Positions 17,223 through 25,202 of a stretch of 64,000 nt of DNA are shown one piece after another. The position numbers and the translations under genes were made by a program. The DNA is from Shewanella piezotolerans WP3 (lineage in GTDB: Bacteria > Pseudomonadota > Gammaproteobacteria > Enterobacterales > Shewanellaceae), in NCBI RefSeq assembly GCF_000014885.1, contig NC_011566.1, positions 1,364,001 to 1,428,000 of the forward strand. The letters run 5' to 3'. Within the stretch, counting starts at the first letter, position 1, and each line of letters opens with the position of its first letter. The notes under the pieces were generated by a model. The model was not told the origin of the DNA, ran no database searches, and was given only the letters and a program-made list of their open reading frames with translations.

Positions 17223-17971
17223 TGAAAATTTTAATTAGTAACGATGACGGTGTAAATGCAGTTGGCATTGCTGCATTGACCAACTCCTTAAGCTTGATTG
17301 CGGAAACTTTAACGGTGGGCCCAGACAGAAACTGCTCTGGTGCTAGTAACTCTCTGACCTTGACGAATCCATTGCGGCTGAATAAATTAGACAATGGTTA
17401 TATATCTGTGAGTGGTACGCCTACCGATTGTGTCCACCTAGCGATAAGAGAGCTGTATCAAGATGAACCTGACATGGTGGTGTCAGGTATTAATGCTGGT
17501 GCTAATATGGGAGATGATACTCTCTATTCTGGAACCGTTGCAGCAGCAATGGAGGGGCGATTTTTAGGTTTTCCTGCAATAGCAGTTTCATTAGTGGGAT
17601 CTGAACTAAAACACTATGATACGGCAGCACATTTTGCATTGAAGATAGTTCAGGGCCTAAAGAAGAGTCCGATTGCACAAGATAAAATCTTAAATGTAAA
17701 TGTGCCTGATCTGCCTATCGAGGATATTAAAGGTATTAAAATCACGCGACTTGGTGCCAGACATCGCGCAGAAGGTATGGTCAGGACACAAGATCCTGCG
17801 GGTAAAGAGATCTTCTGGTTAGGCCCGCCAGGTGATAAGCAAGATGCGAGCGAAGGCACAGATTTTTATGCCGTAGAGCATGGCTATGTTTCTATTACAC
17901 CATTAACGGTTGACTTAACCGCTTTTGAGCAGTTACCTGAAATGACGACTTGGCTTGAGTCGCTAGTTTAA
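17222..17971 (+). CDS. surE: 5'/3'-nucleotidase SurE
   Basis: Metal-dependent survival protein that hydrolyses nucleoside monophosphates and short polyphosphate. 249 residues. Metal ligands D8 and D9 are in MKILISNDDGV; SGASNS and the VSGINAGANMGDDTLYSGTV loop are conserved. The start codon shares a base with the truD stop. It lies two genes before nlpD-rpoS, the usual stationary-phase cluster with pcm. Confidence 0.96.
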   Translation: MKILISNDDGVNAVGIAALTNSLSLIAETLTVGPDRNCSGASNSLTLTNPLRLNKLDNGYISVSGTPTDCVHLAIRELYQDEPDMVVSGINAGANMGDDTLYSGTVAAAMEGRFLGFPAIAVSLVGSELKHYDTAAHFALKIVQGLKKSPIAQDKILNVNVPDLPIEDIKGIKITRLGARHRAEGMVRTQDPAGKEIFWLGPPGDKQDASEGTDFYAVEHGYVSITPLTVDLTAFEQLPEMTTWLESLV

Positions 17972-18047
17972 TCACAACAATTAGCACTGTTAATTTTTGC
18001 TATAGGTGCTGCAACTTAATGATTTATTTTAATTGGAACTGTTATTT

Positions 18048-18683
18048 ATGGATCGGCTCGCGTCAACATCGGCTTTAAACCTAGCAAGAAGTTTATATGA
18101 AGCAGGTATTCGTGATGAGCCGGTCTTAAAAGCGGTAGCCAATACGCCCAGAGAGCGGTTTTTAGATGCGGCTTTAGGACATAAAGCTTATGAGAATACC
18201 GCCTTGCCTATTGGGCAAGGGCAGACAATATCGCAACCCTATATTGTTGCGAGAATGACTGAAATTCTACTGCAGTGTCAACCTCAAAAAGTGCTAGAAA
18301 TTGGCACGGGTTCTGGTTACCAAGCGGCAATATTGGCGCAACTGGTTCCCCAACTTTGTACTGTAGAGCGTATAAAGAGCTTACAAATACAAGCTAGACA
18401 ACGTTTAAAGAAGCTAGATTTACATAATATAGCTTTTAAATACGGTGATGGCTGGCAGGGCTGGCCGAGTAAAGGCCCATATGATGCAATTATGGTGACT
18501 GCAGCAGCGGCAAGCGTGCCGAATGCATTAACAGAGCAGTTGACGGATGGTGGAGTACTGGTTATTCCTGTAGGGGAAGCTTCACAACAACTACTTAAAG
18601 TCACTCGTAAGGGCAATCAGTACGTCTCAGAGGCTATAGAAATCGTTCGGTTTGTACCGTTAATCAATGGCGAGCTTGCCTGA
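18048..18683 (+). CDS. pcm: Protein-L-isoaspartate O-methyltransferase
   Basis: Repairs isomerised Asp/Asn residues using SAM. 211 residues from the ATG at 18048, preceded by GGAACT; an in-frame TTG five codons earlier is possible but has no ribosome site. The motif ALPIGQGQTISQPYIVARM and the SAM loop VLEIGTGSGYQAAIL are present, with ERIKSLQIQARQRLKKLDLHN after. Order surE-pcm-nlpD-rpoS is as in E. coli. Confidence 0.95.
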   Translation: MDRLASTSALNLARSLYEAGIRDEPVLKAVANTPRERFLDAALGHKAYENTALPIGQGQTISQPYIVARMTEILLQCQPQKVLEIGTGSGYQAAILAQLVPQLCTVERIKSLQIQARQRLKKLDLHNIAFKYGDGWQGWPSKGPYDAIMVTAAAASVPNALTEQLTDGGVLVIPVGEASQQLLKVTRKGNQYVSEAIEIVRFVPLINGELA

Positions 18684-18749
18684 ACGATTTATATCTGTGT
18701 AATATTTTAGTTATCGTCGCAGACTAGCGATTTGGGATGGCCTGTTTAT

Positions 18750-19646
18750 ATGAAGTTTTTACCGCACTTCACTATCGTTTTTACTTTGTTATTAGCCGGT
18801 TGTAGTTTTCAGGCTGATCGTCCCGCGCCTGTAGAGTCACTCAATTACGCTAGTAAACCTTCACACGATAAAGGCTCTATCACTGCTAGCCGTTATAAAG
18901 TGAAACAGGGAGATACACTTTACTCCATCTCTTGGGGAGCAAATAAAGATTTTGCCCATGTCGCCAAGATAAATAATCTTGCAAAGCCTTACACCATCTA
19001 CCCTGGACAGGTGTTGAGTCTAAACTCTAAAAAATCTGTTACAAATAGCAATACTGCCAAAAAACCGTCGAAATCAGCATCAAAACAGGCTGCGGTCGCA
19101 CCTAAATCTTCTGAAAAACAACTGGTTACATCATCTACTACTTCTCAAGGGACCGCTAAAGTAGCGTCAAAAAAACAGCTTGATCATGTGGCAAAGCCTG
19201 CGTATTCTGTTACAGACAATCAACAAACTGTTAACCGAGTTATCCACAGGCAAGAGTCAACACTGCCGAAAAAGGTAAGTCGTTGGTCCTGGCCAGTGAA
19301 AGGTAAGATGATTGGTACTTTCTCAGCCAAAGAGCAGGGAAATAAAGGAATAAAGATCGCGGGTAATCGTGGTGATGCAATTAAAGCCGCTGCTAGTGGT
19401 AGAGTGGTTTATGCAGGAAGCGCACTACGAGGATACGGTAATTTAGTTATTATAAAACATAGCGACGATTACCTCAGTGCTTACGCACATGCTGATAAGA
19501 TCTTAGTAAAAGAAAAGCAAGCTGTTAATGCTGGACAGACAGTTGCTAAAATGGGTAGTACGGGCACGAATCGGGTCATGTTACATTTTGAGATCCGTTA
19601 TCATGGGAAGTCAGTAAACCCACTTAAATATTTGCCTAAGCAATAA
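18750..19646 (+). CDS. nlpD: Lipoprotein NlpD (divisome-associated LytM activator)
   Basis: Outer-membrane lipoprotein that activates the amidase AmiC during daughter-cell separation. 298 residues from the ATG at 18750, with lipobox LLLAGC (Cys18). LysM near residues 46-90 (YKVKQGDTLYSISWG), a Ser/Lys-rich low-complexity linker, and a C-terminal LytM/M23 domain from about 180. The LytM metal ligands are degenerate: HxH is replaced by an MLH, and the first His is missing, as in activator-type members. In E. coli the main rpoS promoter lies inside nlpD; the same is likely here but is not proved by sequence. Confidence 0.93.
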   Translation: MKFLPHFTIVFTLLLAGCSFQADRPAPVESLNYASKPSHDKGSITASRYKVKQGDTLYSISWGANKDFAHVAKINNLAKPYTIYPGQVLSLNSKKSVTNSNTAKKPSKSASKQAAVAPKSSEKQLVTSSTTSQGTAKVASKKQLDHVAKPAYSVTDNQQTVNRVIHRQESTLPKKVSRWSWPVKGKMIGTFSAKEQGNKGIKIAGNRGDAIKAAASGRVVYAGSALRGYGNLVIIKHSDDYLSAYAHADKILVKEKQAVNAGQTVAKMGSTGTNRVMLHFEIRYHGKSVNPLKYLPKQ

Positions 19647-19722
19647 TTGATTAGGCTGCCAATTTGGCAAATCGGAGGATAGTGAAGTGCAGTAAATAAA
19701 TTGAAAATTCGGGAGATATATT

Positions 19723-20691
19723 ATGGGTAGAACTAATAACGCCGTTATGGCAGAAGAACCTACGAATGTTTCTGTAAAGGAATCCAAATCAGACCTCAGT
19801 AAAAAAGCAGTTAAAGAAGCAGAATTAGAACAACAAGTACAAGACGATTTACAAAAAAACCTCGATGCAACTCAACTGTATCTTGGCGAAATCGGATTTT
19901 CCCCCCTTCTCAGTGCAGAAGAAGAGGTGTTTTTTTCACGCAAGTCTCTTAAGGGCTGTGAAAAATCACGTAACCGCATGATTGAAAGTAACCTCAGACT
20001 CGTGGTAAAAATTGCTCGCCGATACAATAATCGTGGCTTAGCGCTGCTTGATCTTATCGAAGAGGGAAATTTAGGCCTAATACGCGCAGTCGAAAAATTT
20101 GATCCTGAACGCGGTTTTAGATTCTCAACCTATGCCACTTGGTGGATTAGACAAACAATTGAACGAGCAATAATGAATCAGACTCGTACGATTAGATTAC
20201 CTATTCACGTTGTTAAAGAGCTCAATGTTTACTTGCGTACCGCACGAGAACTCGCACACAAACTTGATCATGAACCGACAGCGGAAGAGATTGCAGAGAA
20301 GCTTGACCTATCAAGTAGTGATGTTAGTCGTATGCTAAAGCTTAATGAACGCATTACCTCTGTGGATACCCCATTAGGCGGTGAAAGTGATAAAGCACTG
20401 CTTGACGTATTAGCCGATGATGACAACGTTGGCCCTGATTATAAAGTTCAGGACGAAGATATGTCGAAGTCGGTGGTGAAATGGTTAGATGAACTTAATA
20501 CCAAGCAAAGAGAAGTGCTAGCGCGCCGATTCGGGTTATTAGGTTATGAGCCATCAACACTTGAAAACGTTGGCAAAGAGATTGGTTTGACACGTGAGCG
20601 TGTACGCCAAATCCAAGTAGAAGCGCTAAAGCGCTTGAAAGACCTGCTTGGGGCTCAAGGGCTTTCAGTTGAAGCTATCTTCAGAGTCTAA
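19723..20691 (+). CDS. rpoS: RNA polymerase sigma factor RpoS
   Basis: Stationary-phase and general stress sigma factor, 322 residues (E. coli 330). Region 1.2 holds DATQLYLGEIGFSPLLS; region 2 has NLRLVVKIARRY and the -10-recognising FSTYATWWIRQTIERAI; region 4.2 has LTRERVRQIQVEALKRL. The N-terminus is divergent and Lys/Glu-rich, as is common. The ATG follows GGGAGATATATT. A TTTTCCCCCC tract near 19,897-19,906 is intact here. A 158-bp palindromic element starts at the stop codon. Confidence 0.97.
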   Translation: MGRTNNAVMAEEPTNVSVKESKSDLSKKAVKEAELEQQVQDDLQKNLDATQLYLGEIGFSPLLSAEEEVFFSRKSLKGCEKSRNRMIESNLRLVVKIARRYNNRGLALLDLIEEGNLGLIRAVEKFDPERGFRFSTYATWWIRQTIERAIMNQTRTIRLPIHVVKELNVYLRTARELAHKLDHEPTAEEIAEKLDLSSSDVSRMLKLNERITSVDTPLGGESDKALLDVLADDDNVGPDYKVQDEDMSKSVVKWLDELNTKQREVLARRFGLLGYEPSTLENVGKEIGLTRERVRQIQVEALKRLKDLLGAQGLSVEAIFRV

Positions 20692-20848
20692 TACCAATCT
20701 AGTAAGTGTTAAGAGATAGCCTAGCAAAAACGCTTGATAACAAGCTGGAAATTTTCGATAAGTAGTTATCTCTACAATTAAAATTTCTAACGACGTTATC
20801 GAGTGGTTTAACAAGCTAGGGTGAGCAGTTATTGACTACGATTGGTAT
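20691..20848. repeat. 158-bp imperfect palindromic element between rpoS and mutS (MITE-like)
   Basis: The ends are ATACCAATC (20691-20699) and GATTGGTAT (20840-20848). Inside, the arms pair in blocks: CTAGC with GCTAG, CTTGATAAC with GTTATCGAG (one mismatch) and GAAATTTT with AAAATTTC, leaving a central GATAA-GTAG-TTATC hairpin. As RNA it could fold into one long stem. No open frame of note. The features fit a miniature non-coding repeat, but only one full copy is visible in the window. Confidence 0.7.
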
Positions 20849-20869
20849 AAAGTTACTGATAATAAATTT

Positions 20870-20892
20870 AAGGCGCCATTGGCGCCTTTTTT
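20870..20892. terminator. Terminator between rpoS and mutS
   Basis: AAGGCGCC, ATT, GGCGCCTTTTTT. GC stem with a T-run on the + strand; it serves rpoS and, less clearly, mutS. Confidence 0.85.
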
Positions 20893-20910
20893 GTATCTCT
20901 TGATTACAAA

Positions 20911-23493
20911 TTACCTGGCCATTTTCTTCAAGTTGTATAGGTAATCGAGAGCCTGTCTTGGGGTTAATTCATCAGGGTTTAGCTTTTCAAGTGCTTCTAT
21001 CACTGGTGATGTCGGCTGAGTTGGGAAGCTGATTGTCTGCTGCACTGCCATCTCTCCATTTTTAGATTGCTCCAATGCGTGATCTCGGCTTTCTAAATGG
21101 TGAAGTTTTTGTTTCGCTGCACAGATAACACTGTTAGGAACACCTGCAAGTGCAGCAACTTGTAGTCCGTAACTACGGCTCGCTGGACCTTCCTGTACAG
21201 CATGCATAAACACGATACTATCACCATGTTCAACGGCATCTAAATGCACATTTTCGACATTTTTAATCTGCTCAGGCAGTTGGGTTAACTCGAAATAATG
21301 AGTGGCAAATAGGGTCATAGCGTTTAAATTATTTGCTAAGTACTCGGCTGCAGACCACGCGAGAGAAAGACCATCATAGGTAGATGTTCCACGACCAATT
21401 TCATCCATTAGCACTAGACTATTTGGCGTCGCATTGTGGAGTATATTTGCCGTTTCGGTCATCTCCACCATAAAGGTTGAGCGGCCAGATGCTAAATCAT
21501 CTGATGCACCAATGCGCGTAAATATCCTATCAACAGGGCCAATAACCGCATGCTCTGCGGGAACATAACATCCTATATGTGCCATTAATGTAATGAGGGC
21601 AATCTGTCTCATATAGGTGGATTTACCCCCCATATTAGGTCCTGTCACGATCAACATCTTACGCTGTGAATTTAGCGTCACTGGGTTGGCGATAAAGGGG
21701 GATTGGCTTACTTGCTCGACGACGGGATGACGACCAGCTTCTACGTGTATACCTGATGCATCGGAAAGCTCTGGGCAGGCATAATTAAGTGTTTCAGCGC
21801 ACTCAGCGAAATTGCATAATACATCTAACTCAGCTGCCGCAGTGGCAAACTCTTGGAGTTCATGCAACTTAGGTAAGATTAGATCGAATAACTCTTCCCA
21901 TAACTGTTTTTCAAGTGCTAACGCTTTGCCCTGGCTAGAAAGCACTTTCTCTTCATGCTCTTTAAGCTCAGCAATAATATAACGTTCAGTGTTTTTTAGC
22001 GTTTGGCGACGCTGATAGCTCAGTGGCACCAAATCAGACTCGCGGCGGCTGACTTCAATATAGTAGCCGTGAACTCGGTTATAACCAACTTTGAGGGTAG
22101 ATATACCTGTTTGCTCTTTTTCTCTGGCTTCAAGTTGAGTCAAGTAATCAGTAGCACCAGCGCTTAGTACGCGCCACTCATCCAACTCTGCATCGTAACC
22201 GTCTCGTATTACACCGCCATCGCGAATAAGCATTGGCGGATTATCAACTACTGCCCTAGAGAGTAATGCTAACTCCTCAGGGAACTCTCCAATAACCTGC
22301 GACAAATATTGCAGGTGAGGCTCTGAGGAGGCTTTTAATGTTTGTTGTAGTTGAGGCAGTAACCCTAATGCCTGGCGCAATCGGGCAAAATCTCTAGGTC
22401 GGGCATTACGAAGCGCGATACGTGCTGTAATTCGTTCTACATCCCCTAGCGCTTTTAAATCTTCAGCTAGAAGCTGGTAGTTTTCGGTTGCAATTAACTC
22501 GGCAATTGACGATTGCCTTGCCTTAATCACCTGGTGATCTCGCAGTGGTTGATGTAACCAGCGCTGCAACATGCGACTACCCATAGCAGTAACTGTACTG
22601 TCTAAAACGGATGCTAAAGTATTAGTGTGCCCACCTTGTAAGTTAACGGTTAGTTCTAGATTACGGCGGGTCGCTGCATCTAACACTATGCTATCAGTTT
22701 GGTTAAAACGCACAATAGAGTTAATGTGTGGCAGTGCGGTACGCTGAGTATCTTTAACGTACTGCATCAAACAGCCAGCAGCTTGTAGCGAAAGTCTCGC
22801 ACCTTCAATACCGAAACCATTAAGATCTTTTGTACCGAATTGATTTAGTAGTAAACGTTGGCAGGTATCAAAGTCAAACTCCCATTCAGGACGACGACGA
22901 GTACCATTCATGCCGGCAATAAGGCTCATTTGCGAAAAATCTTCGCTATATAGCAATTCTGCAGGGTTGGTTCTTTGCAGTTCAGCTTCTAGCGCTTCGG
23001 TATTTGCAAGCTCTGTGATCACAAAACGACCCGATGCGATATCTAGCGTGGCGTAGCCGTAACCGCTCTTACCTTGATAGAGCGCGGCTAACAAATTGTC
23101 TTGTCGCTCCTGCAGCAAAGCCTCATCGGTTAAAGTACCTGGGGTCACTATGCGAACCACTTTACGCTCAACAGGGCCTTTTGAAGTTGCGGGATCACCA
23201 ATTTGCTCACATATCGCAACCGATACTCGTAGTTGAACTAACTTAGCGAGATACCCTTCTACTGCATGATAGGGAAGGCCAGCCATGGGAATAGGATCAC
23301 CGCCGCTTTTGCCTCTCGCTGTTAATGATATCCCTAACAGCTCGGATGCGAGCTTGGCATCTTCGTAGAAAAGCTCGTAGAAATCCCCCATGCGATAAAA
23401 TAGCAACATGTCTGGATGTTGCGCCTTTAACGTTAAATATTGACGCATCATTGGGGTATGTTTTTCTAAGTTTTGCGGTTCAATTGCAGTCAT
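20911..23493 (-). CDS. mutS: DNA mismatch repair protein MutS
   Basis: Mismatch-recognition ATPase, 860 residues (E. coli 853). The mismatch-reading Phe-x-Glu is in FYRMGDFYELFYEDA near residue 35. Core and lever domains follow, then the ATPase with Walker A GPNMGGKSTYMRQ near 620, the LMDEIGRGTSTYDG Walker B/signature, and FATHYFELT. The C-terminal dimerisation tail (LTPRQALDYLYNLKKMAR) is present. It faces rpoS and diverges from recA. Confidence 0.97.
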   Translation of the reverse strand: MTAIEPQNLEKHTPMMRQYLTLKAQHPDMLLFYRMGDFYELFYEDAKLASELLGISLTARGKSGGDPIPMAGLPYHAVEGYLAKLVQLRVSVAICEQIGDPATSKGPVERKVVRIVTPGTLTDEALLQERQDNLLAALYQGKSGYGYATLDIASGRFVITELANTEALEAELQRTNPAELLYSEDFSQMSLIAGMNGTRRRPEWEFDFDTCQRLLLNQFGTKDLNGFGIEGARLSLQAAGCLMQYVKDTQRTALPHINSIVRFNQTDSIVLDAATRRNLELTVNLQGGHTNTLASVLDSTVTAMGSRMLQRWLHQPLRDHQVIKARQSSIAELIATENYQLLAEDLKALGDVERITARIALRNARPRDFARLRQALGLLPQLQQTLKASSEPHLQYLSQVIGEFPEELALLSRAVVDNPPMLIRDGGVIRDGYDAELDEWRVLSAGATDYLTQLEAREKEQTGISTLKVGYNRVHGYYIEVSRRESDLVPLSYQRRQTLKNTERYIIAELKEHEEKVLSSQGKALALEKQLWEELFDLILPKLHELQEFATAAAELDVLCNFAECAETLNYACPELSDASGIHVEAGRHPVVEQVSQSPFIANPVTLNSQRKMLIVTGPNMGGKSTYMRQIALITLMAHIGCYVPAEHAVIGPVDRIFTRIGASDDLASGRSTFMVEMTETANILHNATPNSLVLMDEIGRGTSTYDGLSLAWSAAEYLANNLNAMTLFATHYFELTQLPEQIKNVENVHLDAVEHGDSIVFMHAVQEGPASRSYGLQVAALAGVPNSVICAAKQKLHHLESRDHALEQSKNGEMAVQQTISFPTQPTSPVIEALEKLNPDELTPRQALDYLYNLKKMAR

Positions 23494-23686
23494 TGATTTG
23501 CTTTGCCTGTACTTTTACTGCGGCCGTCGTGAGCCATGAAACAATTATGGGAGCCAATCTTAGCAATTTTTTACTCATTTTAGTGTGGATAATTGCAATG
23601 AAATACTGTTAATTCATGTTTATGTGGAACACTAAATAGTTATCTTATTGATTTTATATGTTTTATAAAAAAATCTTGCACAGTAC

Positions 23687-23714
23687 TTGATACTGTATGA
23701 TTGTACAGTATACT
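23687..23714 (+). promoter_or_regulatory. recA promoter
   Basis: TTGATA, 16 bases, TATACT. The order of elements and much of the sequence match the E. coli recA promoter, with the LexA box filling the spacer. Confidence 0.88.
23691..23710. promoter_or_regulatory. LexA box of recA
   Basis: TA-CTGT-N8-ACAG-TA, inside the recA promoter spacer. It makes recA SOS-inducible. Confidence 0.92.
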
Positions 23715-23764
23715 AGTTTCATATTGAGGCTCTAGAGAAGGCATTAGAGTCATCACCTAAATGA

Positions 23765-23788
23765 TAATACAGTGCTGATACTGTATTA
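23765..23788 (+). repeat. Hairpin in the recA leader
   Basis: TAATACAGT, GCTGAT loop, ACTGTATTA: a perfect 9-bp inverted repeat in the 5' untranslated region, ending 25 bases before the recA ATG. Its halves look like LexA half-sites in reversed (outward) order, so it is not itself a LexA box. Confidence 0.7.
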
Positions 23789-23813
23789 GCACTGAGATCC
23801 AAAGGACATAAGA

Positions 23814-24881
23814 ATGAAGACTGATCCAAATAAAGAGAAAGCGTTAAATGCCGTTTTAGGTCAAATTGAAAAGCAATTTGGTAAAGGTTCAATTATGAAG
23901 TTGGGCGAAGATCGCTCAATGGATGTTGAAACTATCTCGACAGGTTCTCTATCTTTGGATGTAGCATTAGGCGCAGGCGGCCTACCAATGGGACGTATCG
24001 TTGAGATCTACGGACCAGAGTCATCAGGTAAGACAACGCTTACTCTTGAAGTTATCGCAGCAGCGCAGAAGCAAGGCAAGACTTGTGCCTTTATCGATGC
24101 AGAACATGCCTTGGATCCTGTTTACGCTCAAAAGCTAGGTGTTGATATTGATAACCTACTTTGTTCACAGCCAGATACTGGTGAGCAAGCGTTAGAGATC
24201 TGCGATGCATTAACTCGCTCAGGTGCTGTAGACGTGATTATTGTTGACTCGGTTGCAGCACTAACACCAAAAGCTGAAATTGAAGGCGAAATTGGTGACT
24301 CTCACATGGGCCTTGCTGCACGTATGATGAGCCAAGCGATGCGTAAACTTGCGGGCAACCTTAAACAGTCGAATACACTGCTTATCTTTATTAACCAAAT
24401 TCGTATGAAAATTGGTGTGATGTTTGGTAACCCAGAGACTACTACGGGTGGTAACGCACTTAAGTTTTATGCGTCTGTTCGTCTAGATATTCGACGTACT
24501 GGTGCGATTAAAGATCGTGACGAAGTTATTGGTAACGAAACACGCGTAAAAGTGGTGAAGAACAAGATTGCTGCACCATTTAAGCAAGCTGAATTCCAAA
24601 TCCTTTACGGCCAAGGTATTAACAGTACTGGTGAGTTAGTTGACCTTGGTGTTGTGCATAAACTGATTGAAAAGTCGGGTGCATGGTATGCATATAAAGG
24701 TAGCAAAATCGGCCAAGGCCGTGCTAATGCTGGTAAGTACTTAATCGAGAACCCAGAAATCTCTGATGAGATTGAAACAGCACTTCGTTCTATGTTGCTT
24801 AGCAAAGGCGAAAAAGTCGCTGCTGGTGCAACTGATACGGCTGGTGATAATGTTGATATGGAAACTGGTGAAGTTTTTTAA
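23814..24881 (+). CDS. recA: Recombinase RecA
   Basis: Strand-exchange ATPase and SOS co-protease, 355 residues. Walker A GPESSGKTTL near residue 66, the Walker B region VIIVDSVAALTP, loop 2 with NQIRMKIGVMFGNPETTTGGNALKFY, and the acidic C-terminus are all present. AAAGGACATAAG precedes the ATG. Expression is set by the LexA-controlled promoter upstream. There is no recX before alaS: the 320 bases that follow hold only a terminator. Confidence 0.98.
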   Translation: MKTDPNKEKALNAVLGQIEKQFGKGSIMKLGEDRSMDVETISTGSLSLDVALGAGGLPMGRIVEIYGPESSGKTTLTLEVIAAAQKQGKTCAFIDAEHALDPVYAQKLGVDIDNLLCSQPDTGEQALEICDALTRSGAVDVIIVDSVAALTPKAEIEGEIGDSHMGLAARMMSQAMRKLAGNLKQSNTLLIFINQIRMKIGVMFGNPETTTGGNALKFYASVRLDIRRTGAIKDRDEVIGNETRVKVVKNKIAAPFKQAEFQILYGQGINSTGELVDLGVVHKLIEKSGAWYAYKGSKIGQGRANAGKYLIENPEISDEIETALRSMLLSKGEKVAAGATDTAGDNVDMETGEVF

Positions 24882-24928
24882 ACGACTATCATCATTCATT
24901 AGCCCTAAACCCTTAGGGTTATAAATGC

Positions 24929-24966
24929 CAACCACGGCGTGCTTATAGCGCGCCGTAGTTGTTTTT
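24929..24966 (+). terminator. Terminator after recA
   Basis: CAACCACGGCGTGC, TTATA, GCGCGCCGTAGTTG (one mismatch, one G-U pair), then TTTTT. A smaller CCCTAA/TTAGGG hairpin sits just before it. Confidence 0.85.
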
Positions 24967-25202
24967 AAGGTGCAACTTTTCGAGCCGTCGATGAATTTTT
25001 TGTCGATATGCCGATAACAGACTGCTTTTACGTTCATATCTATTGGTTACCGCGAAAGATCCATTTTATTTTTAACTGTCTAGCTAGTTTTGCATCTACA
25101 GGGCTGGTTGTTAGTCATTACACTGCTTATAATGCTGTTCATAAAAAATTTCTCATTAGGCTCTTTACGAGCTAGTTGCACAACCTAATTCAGGACGGTT
25201 TC
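24967..25202. other. recA-alaS intergenic remainder
   Basis: Apart from the recA terminator nothing is recognisable here. In many relatives this interval holds recX; no RecX-like frame is present. Confidence 0.6.

Noticed and set aside
24741..25037. Minus-strand 98-residue frame after recA
   Set aside because: It overlaps the recA 3' end and terminator, and bears no likeness to RecX.
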